The notes below the pieces were generated by a model. It was not told the origin of the DNA, made no database searches, and was given only the letters and a program-made list of their open reading frames with translations. A stretch of 64,000 nucleotides of DNA from Flavobacterium sp. MDT1-60 (lineage in GTDB: Bacteria > Bacteroidota > Bacteroidia > Flavobacteriales > Flavobacteriaceae), in contig NZ_CP062159.1 in NCBI RefSeq assembly GCF_014844035.1, positions 124,001 through 188,000 of the forward strand, given 5' to 3'. The translations under genes were made by a program, and so were the position numbers. This document shows, one piece after another, positions 1 through 9,844 of this stretch (position 1 is its first letter; every line of letters begins with the position of its first letter).

Positions 1-126
1 ACATTAGAAGAAATTGGAGAAACTTTCGACTTAACCCGTGAACGTGTACGTCAGATTAAAGAAAAAGCAATTCGCAGATTAAAACATACTTCAAGAAGTA
101 AAATTCTTAAAACTTATCTTGGGTAA
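1..126 (+). CDS. rpoD: RNA polymerase primary sigma factor RpoD, C-terminal end (partial)
   Basis: The frame is open from the first base to the TAA at 124-126 and encodes the last 41 residues of a sigma-70 protein. It contains the region 4.2 helix-turn-helix ([18 protein letters not shown]), which reads the -35/-33 promoter element, followed by the usual short tail ending in KTYLG. The rest of the gene lies upstream of the window. The strong match to region 4.2 of housekeeping sigma factors makes rpoD far more likely than an alternative sigma, although region 2 is not visible. A strong intrinsic terminator follows at 266-296. Confidence 0.88.
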   Translation, partial: TLEEIGETFDLTRERVRQIKEKAIRRLKHTSRSKILKTYLG

Positions 127-150
127 AAAACCGACAAAATCCAATATTAT

Positions 151-190
151 AAATTCCAAATCCCAATTATTTTATTGGAATTTGGAATTT
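151..190. repeat. Palindromic intergenic repeat (AAATTCCAAAT family)
   Basis: Arms 151-167 and 174-190 are reverse complements with one mismatch and could form a hairpin just after rpoD. The same sequence type recurs as a perfect 16-bp palindrome at 18019-18062, as a single arm near 26643-26660, and inside a coding region near 63290-63320. It is therefore a dispersed repeat and not a gene-specific terminator. The rest of the 127-459 intergenic stretch holds a weaker hairpin at about 223-252, the rpoD terminator, another repeat and the rpe promoter. Confidence 0.65.
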
Positions 191-265
191 ATTGCGAAAC
201 TACTTATATTGGACCTTAAAGCAAACAACAGTTTGATTGACTGTTCGTTTTTTGATTGATGATTG

Positions 266-296
266 AAACTCCGGCTGATTACCGGAGTTTTTTATT
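266..296 (+). terminator. Intrinsic terminator downstream of rpoD
   Basis: A perfect 9-bp GC-containing stem (AAACTCCGG 266-274 with CCGGAGTTT 282-290), a 7-nt loop and a run of T follow rpoD by 140 bp. Confidence 0.8.
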
Positions 297-340
297 GGTC
301 TTAAATGAAAGGTTTTTTATCTTTTGGAATGTTGTAAAAA

Positions 341-417
341 CGCAAAGTTCACAAAGCTTTGCGAACTTTTGCGGTTAAATAAACTTTGCATAAATCCTTG
401 CGAACTTTGCGGTTAAA
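341..417. repeat. CGCAAAGTT-type palindromic and direct repeat
   Basis: Positions 341-356 and 357-373 form an imperfect palindrome built on CGCAAAGTTC. The unit GCGAACTTTGCGGTTAAA occurs at 361-378 (with one extra T) and again at 400-417. Related CGCAAAGTT units occur at 49474-49645 and 58650-58747, so this belongs to a dispersed intergenic family. It runs directly into the rpe promoter and may overlap its -33 element. Confidence 0.6.
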
Positions 418-431
418 AAAAATTATCTTTG
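398..431 (+). promoter_or_regulatory. Bacteroidota-type promoter of rpe
   Basis: The -7 element TATCTTTG (consensus TAnnTTTG) lies at 424-431, 29 bp before the rpe ATG. TTG at 398-400 is the better spaced -33 candidate (23-bp gap); TTTG at 406-409 leaves only 14 bp. Confidence 0.55.
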
Positions 432-459
432 CAAAAAAACAACTACACACAACTACACA

Positions 460-1122
460 ATGAAGAATACACTTATTGCTCCTTCTGTTCTTGCCGCTGA
501 TTTTGCTAATTTGCAACGTGATATCGAAATGATTAACAACAGTCAGGCTGATTGGTTTCATATTGATATTATGGATGGAGTTTTTGTTCCGAATATTTCT
601 TTCGGAATGCCTGTTTTGGAAGCCATTTCAAGACATGCTAAAAAAACAATCGACGTACATTTAATGATAATTGATCCGGACCGTTACATAAAAACCTTTG
701 CAGATTTAGGCGCAAACATTTTAACTGTACATTATGAGGCTTGTCCGCACTTGCACAGAACTTTGCAAGCTATTAAAGCTGAAGGAATGAAAGCAGGAGT
801 TGCGATTAATCCTCATACTAATATTGATTTATTAGAAGATGTAATCAACGACATAGACTTAGTGCTTATTATGAGTGTAAACCCTGGTTTTGGAGGACAA
901 TCATTCATCGAAAATACTTATGCTAAAGTTGCGAAACTTAAAGCTTTAATTACACGTAAAAATGCTTCAACTATTATTGAAATTGACGGCGGTGTAACCA
1001 GCAAAAATGCAAAACAATTAGTAGAAGCCGGAGCCGATGTTTTAGTTGCCGGAAGCTTTGTTTTTAAAACAGAGAATCCTGCTCAAACTATTGCTGAATT
1101 AAAAGCTCTTACTACTTTTTAA
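460..1122 (+). CDS. rpe: Ribulose-phosphate 3-epimerase
   Basis: This cytosolic TIM-barrel enzyme interconverts ribulose 5-phosphate and xylulose 5-phosphate in the pentose phosphate pathway. The 220 residues match the family length. Visible signatures are HIDIMDG at 34-40 followed by FVPN, the metal-binding HLM at 67-69, MSVNPGFGG at 138-146 (phosphate-binding region) and the C-terminal IDGG, whose Asp176 is the expected second catalytic acid. The ATG at 460 follows a good TAnnTTTG promoter by 29 bp. The 3' end overlaps the convergent nuclease gene by 24 bp, so no separate terminator fits between them. Confidence 0.96.
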   Translation: MKNTLIAPSVLAADFANLQRDIEMINNSQADWFHIDIMDGVFVPNISFGMPVLEAISRHAKKTIDVHLMIIDPDRYIKTFADLGANILTVHYEACPHLHRTLQAIKAEGMKAGVAINPHTNIDLLEDVINDIDLVLIMSVNPGFGGQSFIENTYAKVAKLKALITRKNASTIIEIDGGVTSKNAKQLVEAGADVLVAGSFVFKTENPAQTIAELKALTTF

Positions 1123-1887
1123 ATTTTTCAAATTCGGAAAGAAATCAATTCCGGTCATTTTTTCTAAAGTTTCAATCGGAACTACGAAATCATAAAGTGA
1201 CTTATCGCTATCTTCATTCGGAACCAAAAAAGCAATTGCCTTATGCTCTTTTCCTGATTTAGCCAAAATGATTTTATAAAAATATTTAGGAACAGATACT
1301 TCTTCTGTTCCTATTTTTTTATCTGAATCTTTCAAAATTCCGCCAGTTACTATGTAAATATCGCTATACTTTCCAGCCCAGTAACGTACTTTTTGTTCTA
1401 ATCTATTCCAGACACCGCTATTAAAATCATGTTTTTGAGGAGAAATATTTGAAGTAAAAAAAGTATCCGTATAAGCACTTTTATCAAACTCCATATCACC
1501 GGCAGGACAAAGATGTCCTTTATCATAACCTGATTTTTTATAGTTTCTCCAATCAGCAGAGCCTGTTGTTACTTTTGGATCTTCGATAAAATACGGTCTT
1601 TTAAAATCGTTATTTTTGAGATATTCTTTCTTTAACTCATAAGCAACCCATTCAGCCTGCTCGAATTTTTCATTATAAGACAGTGTATAATATTTATGTT
1701 TTACAATTTGTTTCGTTGTCGAAGTTGGCAAATAAGAAAAAGTATAAACCGAATCTGTATGACTCTGATTGGAGACAAAATTGGATTCAGTCTCTTTCAA
1801 ATCATTTTTAACATTACTATTTATCATTTCTTTTTTACAGGAAATCGATAGCAAAATCATCAAACCAAACAAAATATAATTTCTCAT
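1099..1887 (-). CDS. Secreted DNA/RNA non-specific endonuclease (NUC1 family), lipoprotein
   Basis: This is a sugar-nonspecific metal-dependent nuclease of the Serratia NucA/EndoG type. A hydrophobic leader ends in SISCKK with Cys17 as lipobox cysteine, so it is probably anchored in the cell envelope. The active-site block DKGHLCPAGDM begins near residue 122 and supplies the general-base His125. The conserved metal-ligand Asn is probably in VWNRLE near residue 161. The family motif is usually DRGH, so DKGH is a mild variant. Its likely role is scavenging or degrading external nucleic acid. It is convergent with rpe and overlaps it by 24 bp. Confidence 0.88.
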   Translation of the reverse strand: MRNYILFGLMILLSISCKKEMINSNVKNDLKETESNFVSNQSHTDSVYTFSYLPTSTTKQIVKHKYYTLSYNEKFEQAEWVAYELKKEYLKNNDFKRPYFIEDPKVTTGSADWRNYKKSGYDKGHLCPAGDMEFDKSAYTDTFFTSNISPQKHDFNSGVWNRLEQKVRYWAGKYSDIYIVTGGILKDSDKKIGTEEVSVPKYFYKIILAKSGKEHKAIAFLVPNEDSDKSLYDFVVPIETLEKMTGIDFFPNLKNLKSSKSF

Positions 1888-1917
1888 CTACAGAATATCT
1901 TTATTAATTAAACTTAC

Positions 1918-1956
1918 AAAAAAAACGCTCAGAAAAATAAATTTTCCAGAGCGTTT
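1918..1956 (-). terminator. Intrinsic terminator for the prc gene
   Basis: Arms AAACGCTC (1923-1930) and GAGCGTTT (1949-1956) form a stem with an inner AAAA/TTTT extension. On the minus strand it is followed by an eight-base T run (1918-1925). It sits immediately after the stop of the minus-strand protease gene. Confidence 0.75.
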
Positions 1957-1983
1957 AATAACAAATTTATGCTTTCTCTAAAA

Positions 1984-4169
1984 TTAAGATTTTACTAATT
2001 TATCTTTTTTCATTTTAGGCGTAACACTATTTTTAACTAAACCTTTAGTTTGTAAATCATCTAATACGTTTAATGCTTCTTCTACATAGACATCTTTTGC
2101 TAACGACTGATGCCATGCCTCTCTTTTTTCTTTTAAAGTAGCGTCGCTATTCATTTCAAGTTCTTCGTAAGGCAAAGATTTAAAAACCAAATTATTTTTG
2201 TAATCTGCAATTGGTTTGTACTTTTTACCTTCGTTTTCAACTTGATCCTGAGTTGCTTTAAAACTATTGATATTTAAACTATAGGTATTTTCTTTATTTT
2301 TAACATCAATCCATTTAGCATTATCCTCAATTAATTTAAACTGAGCATTACCTGCAATTCTACTTCTGCTGTTTGCAATCGCCTGATTAAATTTCTCATT
2401 TGAAGTCCAGGTGTTATAATCTGCCGGATCAATTTTATCCCATGGCATTGCATTATCAATATCACGCTCCCCCATTTTTAAGTAAGCATAACGATCCGGC
2501 ATAACCACATCACTATGAACACCTTCTAACTGAGTTGAACCACCATTAATTCTGTAGAACTTTTGACCAGTAATTTTCAAAGCACCTAAATCCCCATAAC
2601 TTGCATTACGAACAAACTGATTTAGATCTAAAACGTTTTGCACCGTACCTTTTCCGTAAGTTTGTTTACTTCCAATAATTACTCCTCGTTTGTAATCCTG
2701 AATTGCAGCTGCTAAAATCTCTGAAGCCGAAGCCGAGAAGCTGTTCACCATAATTACTAATGGACCGTCCCACTCGATTTTTTTATCTTTATCGTATAAA
2801 ACTTCTTTCTTTTTTCCTGCAGATTTTACCTGAACAATTGGCCCCTCTTCAATAAATAAACCTGCAATATCCACTACTGTCGATAAAGATCCACCACCAT
2901 CATCACGAACATCAAGTACAATTCCGTTAATATCTTCTTTTTTCAGTCTTTCAACTTCAAGAGCGATATCTTTTCCGGCATCACGGCCATCTTTATTTTC
3001 AAAATCAATATAAAATTTAGGCAAATAAATCACCCCATATTTCAATCCGTTTCTTTCTACAAGACTAGATTTAGCATATGTTTCCTCAATTTCAACTACA
3101 TCTCTAATGATTGAAATTACTTTAATCGTTCCGTCAACTTTTTTAACTGTAAGCTTTACTTCAGTTCCTTTATGACCTTTGATTTTTTTCACGACATCAT
3201 CAAGACGCATTCCCACAACATCAACCGGCTCTTCGTTTCCTTGCGCTACTTTCAAAATCATGTCGCCTGCCTCAAGTTCTTTTCCTTTCCATGCTGGTCC
3301 GCCGGAAATCAATTCGTCAATTTGAGTAAAATCATTTTTCTTGGTTAATCTTGCTCCAATACCTTCTAATTTTCCGCTGATATTAACATCAAAACGATCT
3401 TTTTCCTCTGGTGCAAAATAGCTTGTATGCGGATCGAAACGTGTCATAATCGAATTTACGTACACAGAAAACCAATCTTCTTTATTCAAATCTTTAATTA
3501 AACTAAAATTATCATCTAAAGATTTAAAGAACTCTCACGAGTTTCTTTTTCCAAAGCTTCAAAAGATTTTGCTTTGTAAGCAGCATCTGTTTTCTTTTTA
3601 TCTTCTTCTAATTTTTGTTTAGTAACAAGAGATGAAAGGGTAGATAATTTAATCTGTTTTCTCCATCTTTCATTAATTTCAGTTGCATTCTTAGCATACG
3701 GAAGATGCTCATAATCCGCATTAAAAGTTTCGTCAACGTTATAATTGAACGGTTGAGCCAAAATCGTTTTGTAACGTTTTTTGCTCTCTTCCATTCTCTT
3801 CATCAATCTCGTATAAGTCAGATTGAAAAACGTCAGGTCTTTATTCAAAAACTGGTCATCTAATTGTAGCTCATATTGCTTAAATTCATCAATATCAGAC
3901 TGCAAAAAGAACCTTTTTGAAGGATCTAAAGCATCAATATAATCTTTAAAAATTCCTTTAGAGAATTCATCATTTATTTCAGCCGGACTGTAATGTCCTT
4001 TTTCAATAACAAAGGCAAGTAATTCTAAAAGTGTTTTATCTCTATTTGGATCCGGATCTACTGACTTATCTGCATTAATTTTAAAAGCAAATAATGTTAA
4101 TGACAAGCATAATACGGCTATAAGTATTTTATAATTTCTTTTCATCAATTTAATAATAGCATTCATCAA
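1984..4169 (-). pseudogene. prc: Tail-specific (carboxy-terminal processing) protease, single-base frameshift
   Basis: This is a periplasmic S41 protease that degrades or trims proteins at their C-termini. An N-terminal piece (4169-3516, 217 aa) has a signal anchor and the Tsp-type N-terminal domain. A C-terminal piece (3489-1984, 501 aa) carries DPHTSYFAPEEKDRF, a PDZ domain, the nucleophile block SFSASASEIL, the catalytic lysine in YGKGTVQ, and a C-terminal DUF3340-like region. Near 3526-3535 the frame changes: the first piece ends in RESSLNL, while another frame continues FFKSLDDN up to NKEDWF. One missing base restores about 728 residues, the usual family length. All catalytic residues are present, so this may be a sequencing error. 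The start could instead be the ATG at 4145 (MKRNYK). Confidence 0.85.
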
Positions 4170-4324
4170 TTTTTTAATCTAAGTTACGGTAAAAACTATG
4201 CCAAGACAGCCAAGTTCACTATAATTTTTTGTTAAAGGTATAAAAATGTTTGATGTACGAAAACGTTCTTTAATTTAGTTGACAATTTTTATTTATTTGT
4301 TAGTATTCTACCATAATCTGTTAC

Positions 4325-4332
4325 TACATTTG
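4325..4332 (+). promoter_or_regulatory. Candidate -7 element for surE
   Basis: TACATTTG fits TAnnTTTG and lies 45 bp before the surE ATG in the divergent prc-surE gap. The nearest TTTG upstream (4296-4299) is 25 bp away, longer than usual, so the -33 element is uncertain. Confidence 0.4.
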
Positions 4333-4377
4333 CTTTAACAAGCTTTAATTTTGACAAATCAAAAATGAAATCCAGGC

Positions 4378-5157
4378 ATGAAAAATGAAAAACCTTTAAT
4401 ATTAGTTACTAATGACGATGGAATTTTAGCACCCGGAATCAGAGCTTTGATAAGTGTGATGGAAACTATTGGCGATGTAATCGTGGTTGCCCCTGACAAG
4501 CCTCAAAGCGCAATGGGACATGCCATTACCATCAATAATACCTTATTTCTGGATAAAATTTCAAAGGAAAATGACGTTACTACCGAATACAGCTGTTCCG
4601 GAACGCCTGTAGATTGTGTAAAACTGGCGGTAAATGAAATCCTGCACAGGAAACCTGATTTGTGTGTATCAGGAATCAATCACGGTTCAAATTCTTCTAT
4701 AAATGTAATTTATTCCGGAACAATGAGTGCCGCAGTTGAGGCAGGAATTGAAGGCATTCAGGCAATTGGTTTTTCTTTATTAGATTTTGACTGGAATGCC
4801 GATTTTGAGCCCGTTAAATCATTTGTCAAAAAAATCACACTCGAAACCCTTGCCAATAAACTTCCAACCGGGGTGGTTTTAAACGTTAATTTTCCAAAAT
4901 TAAAGGAAAAAGAAATTAAAGGAATAAAAATTTGCCGTCAGGCGAAAGCTTATTATGCTCAAAAATTTGACAAACGCCAAACTCCTTATGGAAAAGATTA
5001 TTATTGGCTTACCGGAAAATTCACAAACGAAGATAAGGGAGAAGACACTGATGAATGGGCCCTGGAAAATGGCTACATTTCAGTCGTTCCTGTACAATTT
5101 GATTTAACAGCACATCATACTATGCAACAACTTAATACCTGGAAATTAAATGAATAA
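4378..5157 (+). CDS. surE: 5'/3'-nucleotidase SurE
   Basis: SurE is a cytosolic divalent-metal-dependent phosphatase acting on nucleoside 5'- and 3'-monophosphates and is linked to stress survival. The 259 residues match the family. The N-terminal TNDDGILAPG (residues 11-20) holds the metal-binding Asp13-Asp14 pair, GHA near residue 47 follows the conserved VAP block, and SGINHGSN near residue 100 supplies the metal-ligand Asn. It begins a tight group: the next ORF overlaps it by 8 bp and lpxB follows. The protease gene upstream is divergent. Confidence 0.95.
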   Translation: MKNEKPLILVTNDDGILAPGIRALISVMETIGDVIVVAPDKPQSAMGHAITINNTLFLDKISKENDVTTEYSCSGTPVDCVKLAVNEILHRKPDLCVSGINHGSNSSINVIYSGTMSAAVEAGIEGIQAIGFSLLDFDWNADFEPVKSFVKKITLETLANKLPTGVVLNVNFPKLKEKEIKGIKICRQAKAYYAQKFDKRQTPYGKDYYWLTGKFTNEDKGEDTDEWALENGYISVVPVQFDLTAHHTMQQLNTWKLNE

Positions 5158-5422
5158 AAAAGACATTCTTATTGGTTTTATTATCGGAATATTTACTGCT
5201 CTTCTTGGAAGCTATTTGTTTATCACATTCTTTACCACTTTTGATCTTTCATCAGGAATTGAGACCATTAAACATTATGGCTATTTAGGAAAGATAATTA
5301 CTCTGGGCACTCTTTTAGATCTTGCAGTATTTTTAATTTTATTAAAAAAAGATAAAGAATTGATGGCGCGAGGAGTTGTTTTAGCCGTGATTGTTCTGGC
5401 AATTTCAACTTTGTTCATTTAA
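5150..5422 (+). CDS. Small three-helix membrane protein of unknown function
   Basis: The 90-residue product has hydrophobic segments at about 7-28, 47-64 and 73-90, separated by short loops, with a basic KKDKE loop between the last two. No catalytic motif is visible and I do not assign a function. The ATG overlaps the end of surE by 8 bp, which implies translational coupling, and lpxB starts 68 bp downstream. The position between surE and lpxB suggests an envelope role, but this is inference only. Confidence 0.75.
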   Translation: MNKKDILIGFIIGIFTALLGSYLFITFFTTFDLSSGIETIKHYGYLGKIITLGTLLDLAVFLILLKKDKELMARGVVLAVIVLAISTLFI

Positions 5423-5426
5423 ATAT

Positions 5427-5434
5427 TATCTTTG
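5427..5434 (+). promoter_or_regulatory. Candidate -7 element for lpxB
   Basis: TATCTTTG fits TAnnTTTG and lies 56 bp before the chosen lpxB ATG at 5490. It supports that start over an upstream in-frame ATG at 5391, which lies inside the preceding gene. The -33 element is not clear. Confidence 0.45.
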
Positions 5435-5489
5435 TACTGCAAAAAAATTCTGCTCTTTAATAACAGAAACAGTTCTCAAAAAAATTCAT

Positions 5490-6608
5490 ATGAAATATTA
5501 CATCATTGCTGGTGAAGCTTCTGGAGATTTACATGGTTCCAATTTAATGAAAGCATTATATGAGGAGGATCCTCAGGCTGATATTAGATTTTGGGGTGGC
5601 GATTTAATGCAAAAGACGGGCGGGACTCTAGTAAAACACTATCGTGAATTGGCATTTATGGGTTTTATTGAAGTTGTTTTTAATTTGAAAACTATTTTAA
5701 GCAATATTACTTTTTGCAAAAAAGATATTTTGGAGTTCAAACCAGATGTTATCATATTTATTGATTATCCTGGTTTTAATATGCGTATTGCAAAATGGGC
5801 TAAAGAACTGAACTATAAAACGCATTACTATATTTCGCCCCAAATCTGGGCTTGGAAAGAAAACAGAATCAAAGCCATCAAACAAGATGTCGATAAAATG
5901 TTTGTGATTTTACCTTTCGAAAAAAGCTTTTATGAAGACAAACATCATTTTCCTGTCGATTTTGTGGGACATCCTTTGATTGATGCCATTCAGAATCAAC
6001 CTTCTTTTGATGAAACTGTTTTTAGGAAAGAACATCAATTAGGTGAAAAACCTATTATTGCTGTTTTACCGGGAAGCCGTAAGCAGGAAATCACAAAAAT
6101 GTTAAGCGTAATGCTAAGTGTTGTTGATGATTTTCAGGAATATGAATTTGTAATTGCCGGTGCTCCAAGTCAGGAGTACGAGTTTTATCAGCAATTTATC
6201 AGCAATAAAAACATCAAATTTGTCTCAAACAAAACATACGATTTATTACGTTCCTCAACAGCTGCGTTAGTAACATCCGGAACAGCAACATTAGAAACGG
6301 CTCTTTTTAAAGTTCCCGAAGTCGTTTGTTACAAAGGAAGCGCTGTCTCGTATCAAATTGCAAAACGGATTATTACACTAAAATATATTTCGCTTGTCAA
6401 TTTAATTATGGACCAAGAGATTGTAACCGAATTAATTCAGGCTGACTGCAACACCAAACGAATTAAAGAAGAACTTCAAAAGTTACTTGAACCGCACTAT
6501 CGAGAAAAACTGCTTAAAAATTATGATATTTTGGAACAGAAATTAGGCGGGGTTGGTGCCAGTAAGAAAACCGCAAAACTAATTGTAGCGGATTTAATGC
6601 AACATTAA
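5490..6608 (+). CDS. lpxB: Lipid-A-disaccharide synthase
   Basis: LpxB condenses UDP-2,3-diacylglucosamine with lipid X to make the lipid A disaccharide at the inner face of the cytoplasmic membrane. From the ATG at 5490 the product has 372 residues, the usual size. It begins MKYYIIAGEASGDLHG, with the family GEASGD block right at the N-terminus. YISPQIWAWK, FVGHPL, LPGSRKQE and SGTATLETAL follow in order, giving the GT-B fold and UDP-sugar site. An upstream in-frame ATG at 5391 would add 33 non-conserved residues and is rejected. The NlpC/P60 gene follows after 13 bp. Confidence 0.95.
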   Translation: MKYYIIAGEASGDLHGSNLMKALYEEDPQADIRFWGGDLMQKTGGTLVKHYRELAFMGFIEVVFNLKTILSNITFCKKDILEFKPDVIIFIDYPGFNMRIAKWAKELNYKTHYYISPQIWAWKENRIKAIKQDVDKMFVILPFEKSFYEDKHHFPVDFVGHPLIDAIQNQPSFDETVFRKEHQLGEKPIIAVLPGSRKQEITKMLSVMLSVVDDFQEYEFVIAGAPSQEYEFYQQFISNKNIKFVSNKTYDLLRSSTAALVTSGTATLETALFKVPEVVCYKGSAVSYQIAKRIITLKYISLVNLIMDQEIVTELIQADCNTKRIKEELQKLLEPHYREKLLKNYDILEQKLGGVGASKKTAKLIVADLMQH

Positions 6609-6621
6609 AAGACTTATTGTT

Positions 6622-7107
6622 TTGAAAAAAATACTTATTTTTCTTCTTCTCTCTATTGTTTTTACTTCTTGTAAGTCGATTTCAAATGCAGTAAACAATA
6701 GAGAAACTATACGGGAAAATAAATATATTGTCAATCATTTAGTTGAAAATGCAACTGATAATATTGGAGTAAAATACAAAGCCGGCGGAACAACAAAAAG
6801 CGGCTTTGATTGCTCAGGGTTAGTATTCACCACTTTCGAATCTGAAAATATAAAACTACCACGTAGCTCCAATGAGCAATCTAAAATTGGAAAAATAATC
6901 AATATTGACGATGCTCAAAAAGGCGATTTAATCTTCTTTAAAACCAATAAGAGTAAACAAATAAATCACGTTGGTTTGATAACAGAAGTAAAATCTGACG
7001 AGATAAAATTTGTACATTCTTCCACTTCAAAAGGAGTTATAATTTCATCGACAAAAGAACCTTATTATAAAAATTCGTTTGCTCAGATTAACAGAGTTGT
7101 CGAATAA
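6622..7107 (+). CDS. NlpC/P60 family lipoprotein, probable peptidoglycan endopeptidase
   Basis: The gene starts with TTG (MKKILIF) and encodes 161 residues. A signal peptide ends in IVFTSCKS with lipobox Cys17. The NlpC/P60 fold follows with the catalytic Cys64 in FDCSGLV, His116 in NHVGLI and a third polar residue near His132. Such enzymes cleave the D-Glu to diamino acid bond of peptidoglycan stems. The protein is short, with only the catalytic domain after the lipid anchor and no SH3 or LysM domain. It lies 13 bp after lpxB, probably in the same transcript. Confidence 0.9.
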   Translation: MKKILIFLLLSIVFTSCKSISNAVNNRETIRENKYIVNHLVENATDNIGVKYKAGGTTKSGFDCSGLVFTTFESENIKLPRSSNEQSKIGKIINIDDAQKGDLIFFKTNKSKQINHVGLITEVKSDEIKFVHSSTSKGVIISSTKEPYYKNSFAQINRVVE

Positions 7108-7159
7108 TATTATTTGAATAAATATTATTTTTCTTACAATTTTTTAATACTTTTAAGCC

Positions 7160-9189
7160 ATGAAAGTATTAGATTTTCCATTGGCTAAAATAACTTTTAG
7201 CTTCGTTTTTGGTATTGTGGCCGCGTATTATTGGCTACCTTCAATTACAATTTCCGTAAGATGTCTTTTCATTGGCATTTTATTTCTTTCAGCGCTTTAT
7301 CTTTTCTCAAAAAAAAATAAAAAGCTGAATATATTCTTCGGTTTAAGCACTTATTACACTTCATTTTGTATTGGCATAATTGCATTCTCAATCAACACCG
7401 ATTCTTTTCAAAACTCCAATTATACACATTATAAAACTGCATTCGAAAATCCGCATTGTATCGACATTACATTGCGCGAAAAACTAAAAAGCAACACTTA
7501 CAATGATCGTTACATTGCACTTATAAATAGCGTAGATAATAAATATTATTCCGGCAGAATCATCGTAAACATAGCAAAAGACAGTATCAAAAATTCTTTT
7601 GTTATTGGAAATAGCATCAGAACTAAAACCGTCCTTCAACATACTAATTCACCTAAAAATCCAAATCAATTTAATTATGCTCAATACCTTAGCAATAAAC
7701 AAATATATGCTCAAATCTATATTTCAAAAGCAGAAATTGTCCTCAATAAAAATGCAAAAAAAGACATCTGGTTTTATGCTTCACGCTTAAATACAAGGAT
7801 AGTTCACAATCTTGAAAAAGCAAAATTTAATAAAGAAGAAATGAATGTTGCGCTTGCATTAATCCTTGGTCAGCAGCAAGAAATCTCTTCAGATATTATT
7901 CAGGATTATCAATATTCCGGTGCAACTCACGTTTTGTCCGTTTCAGGATTGCATGTTGGTTTCATAATGTTATTTATATTGTTCATCCTCAAACCAATTC
8001 CAAACACTCAAAAAGGTTCTTTTATAAAATTAACCAGCATTATAATTTCATTAATGCTTTTCGCAATTATTTCAGGTCTTTCTCCACCAGTTTTGCGATC
8101 TGTTGTTATGTTTTCATTTTTGGCAATTGGCAATCATTTACATAGAAGTAGCAATATCTATCATACTTTATTGGTTTCTATTTTATTAATATTACTTTTC
8201 GAACCTTATTATTTATTTGATGCGGGATTTCAATTAAGTTATATCGCATTATTTTCGATACTTTGGCTGCAGCCACTATTAAAAAGCATATGGCCTCCTA
8301 AAAACAAAATAGTCAAATATATCTGGGAAGCATTAACTGTTTCATTTGCAGCTCAAATTGGTACATTTCCAATTTGCCTTTATTACTTTCACCAATTTCC
8401 GTCACTCTTTTTTGTAACCAATATTCTAATTCTACCTGTGCTATCCTTTATAATGATCGTTGGCATTGTAGTTATGCTTATTTCTGCATTCACAAGCTGC
8501 CCGCTAATTCTGATTCAAATTTTCGAAAAAAGCATTTATCTTTTAAATCAAATTATACATTATGTGGCTTCGTTTGAATCATTTGTAATCAAAAATATTA
8601 GTTTTAATTCTTATCACTTAATTTCTTTTTACTTGTTTTTGATTGCAGGCACTATTTGGTTTAAAAAGTCTTCTTATAATAAACTTATTATCGTCCTTAT
8701 CACAATAATTATGATTCAGCTTTCATTTGTTGAAACCAAAAAGAAATCGAAAGCAAGCAAGAATTAATTGTTTACAACGCAAAGAAAAAAACAGTCATCA
8801 CTAAAAGAATTGGTAAAGACATCAAACTTTTTACAAGTGATGTTCTTTCAGAAAAAGAATTAAAAAATAACGTTTTTGAAGCTTATTTGGTTGCAAATTT
8901 CGGAGTGTTGAAATCAGTAAATAAAATTAAAAACGTTCTGTTTTTTAATGGAAGGAAAATATTAATAATAGATAATTCCGGTATCTCTGAAAATAGAATT
9001 AAACCGGACATTCTGTTGTTGACAGCCTCTCCAAAAATAAACCTGAACCGTGTTTTAGAAGACTTACAACCAAAAATAGTTATTGCGGACGGCTCTAATT
9101 CGTACTCACTTCAAAATACTGGAAAAGTTCCTGTCATAAAAAAAGAATCCCTTTTCATTCTACAAATGAAAAGGGATTCTACAAATTAA
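7160..9189 (+). pseudogene. comEC: ComEC/Rec2 DNA-uptake channel, single-base frameshift
   Basis: ComEC forms the inner-membrane channel that imports single-stranded DNA during transformation. The first 535 residues (7160-8767) contain an N-terminal hydrophobic pair, a DUF4131-like soluble segment, and the Competence domain with GATHVLSVSGLHVGF followed by many helices. The frame then stops at KASKN. Adding one base in the A run at 8744-8746 gives IESKQELIVYNAKKK and continues to TAA at 9187-9189, adding about 142 residues that form the C-terminal domain. The restored 676-residue length suits flavobacterial ComEC. The final codons overlap a perfect 16-bp terminator stem. Either a homopolymer sequencing error or a real truncation is possible. 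Confidence 0.85.
9138..9180 (-). terminator. Convergent terminator between comEC and the thioredoxin-like gene
   Basis: A perfect 16-bp stem (9144-9159 with 9165-9180, loop CTACA) has a seven-base T run on the minus strand at 9138-9144. It ends the minus-strand gene at 9201 and lies inside the last codons of comEC. Confidence 0.8.
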
Positions 9190-9200
9190 ACTGAAGATGA

Positions 9201-9650
9201 TTATTCCGGATTCAAAATCAGATTAGATTGTTTTAGCCACGCAATTGCTCCTCCTGGTCTATATGGAAGTTTACCTAACAAATTGAAAGTCGTTTTCTCC
9301 TTTCTAACAGAACCTATGGTAAAACAAACCTCAGGTAATTCATCCACACCAAATGCTCCTTTTAATTTAGTATTCTGTTCTCTTTCAGCATCTGAAATCT
9401 TAGGATCTGACAAGTCAAGCTTTACTAAAATAACATTTTCTCGCGACCAAACTGCAAAATCTGGAGTATTAAATATTTCAGTTTGAATTTTTTGTGGTGC
9501 CCCTTCAATCGTAAAATATATTAAGAGCGGTTTTTTTTGTTCCATACCTGCAGCAACAGCATCTGTCATACTCGTTTTCCAAACTAAGTTTTGTGCATGC
9601 GTAAGAAATGTACCTAAAAAAAACAGTAGGAATAGTAATTTTTTGATCAT
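9201..9650 (-). CDS. Secreted thioredoxin-fold protein lacking the CxxC active site (copy 1)
   Basis: The 149-residue protein has a cleavable signal peptide ending THAQ and aligns over its whole length with the active thioredoxin at 10592-11062. Where that protein has DWCGWCIRLQNE, this one has GAPQKIQTE, so both redox cysteines and the surrounding turn are gone. The cis-proline region is retained as ELPEVCF, and the C-terminal PYRPGGAIAWL block matches the paralogues. It cannot act as a conventional disulfide oxidoreductase. A binding, chaperone or decoy role is possible but unproven. It is the last of three tandem copies, each separated by more than 200 bp and with its own terminator. Confidence 0.8.
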   Translation of the reverse strand: MIKKLLFLLFFLGTFLTHAQNLVWKTSMTDAVAAGMEQKKPLLIYFTIEGAPQKIQTEIFNTPDFAVWSRENVILVKLDLSDPKISDAEREQNTKLKGAFGVDELPEVCFTIGSVRKEKTTFNLLGKLPYRPGGAIAWLKQSNLILNPE

Positions 9651-9844
9651 AATAATTTGGGTTTTAAGTAGGTTTATGCGACTAAATTAATATAATATCT
9701 CTACCAAACAAGTGTTATTTAGACAAAAAAGTTAATAAAAATACAAAAAAACGGAATTTATTAATAAAACATCAAATTTTTAAGGAAATGAAAAAAAATC
9801 ATGCAATAAATTACAAAACTCTTTGTAACAATTACAATCTATTT

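Noticed and set aside
5391..5490. Upstream ATG for lpxB at 5391
   Set aside because: It lies within the preceding gene, gives 33 non-conserved residues and is upstream of the TATCTTTG element.
7599..7790. Small plus-strand ORF inside comEC
   Set aside because: It is in another frame of a strongly conserved gene and has no family features.
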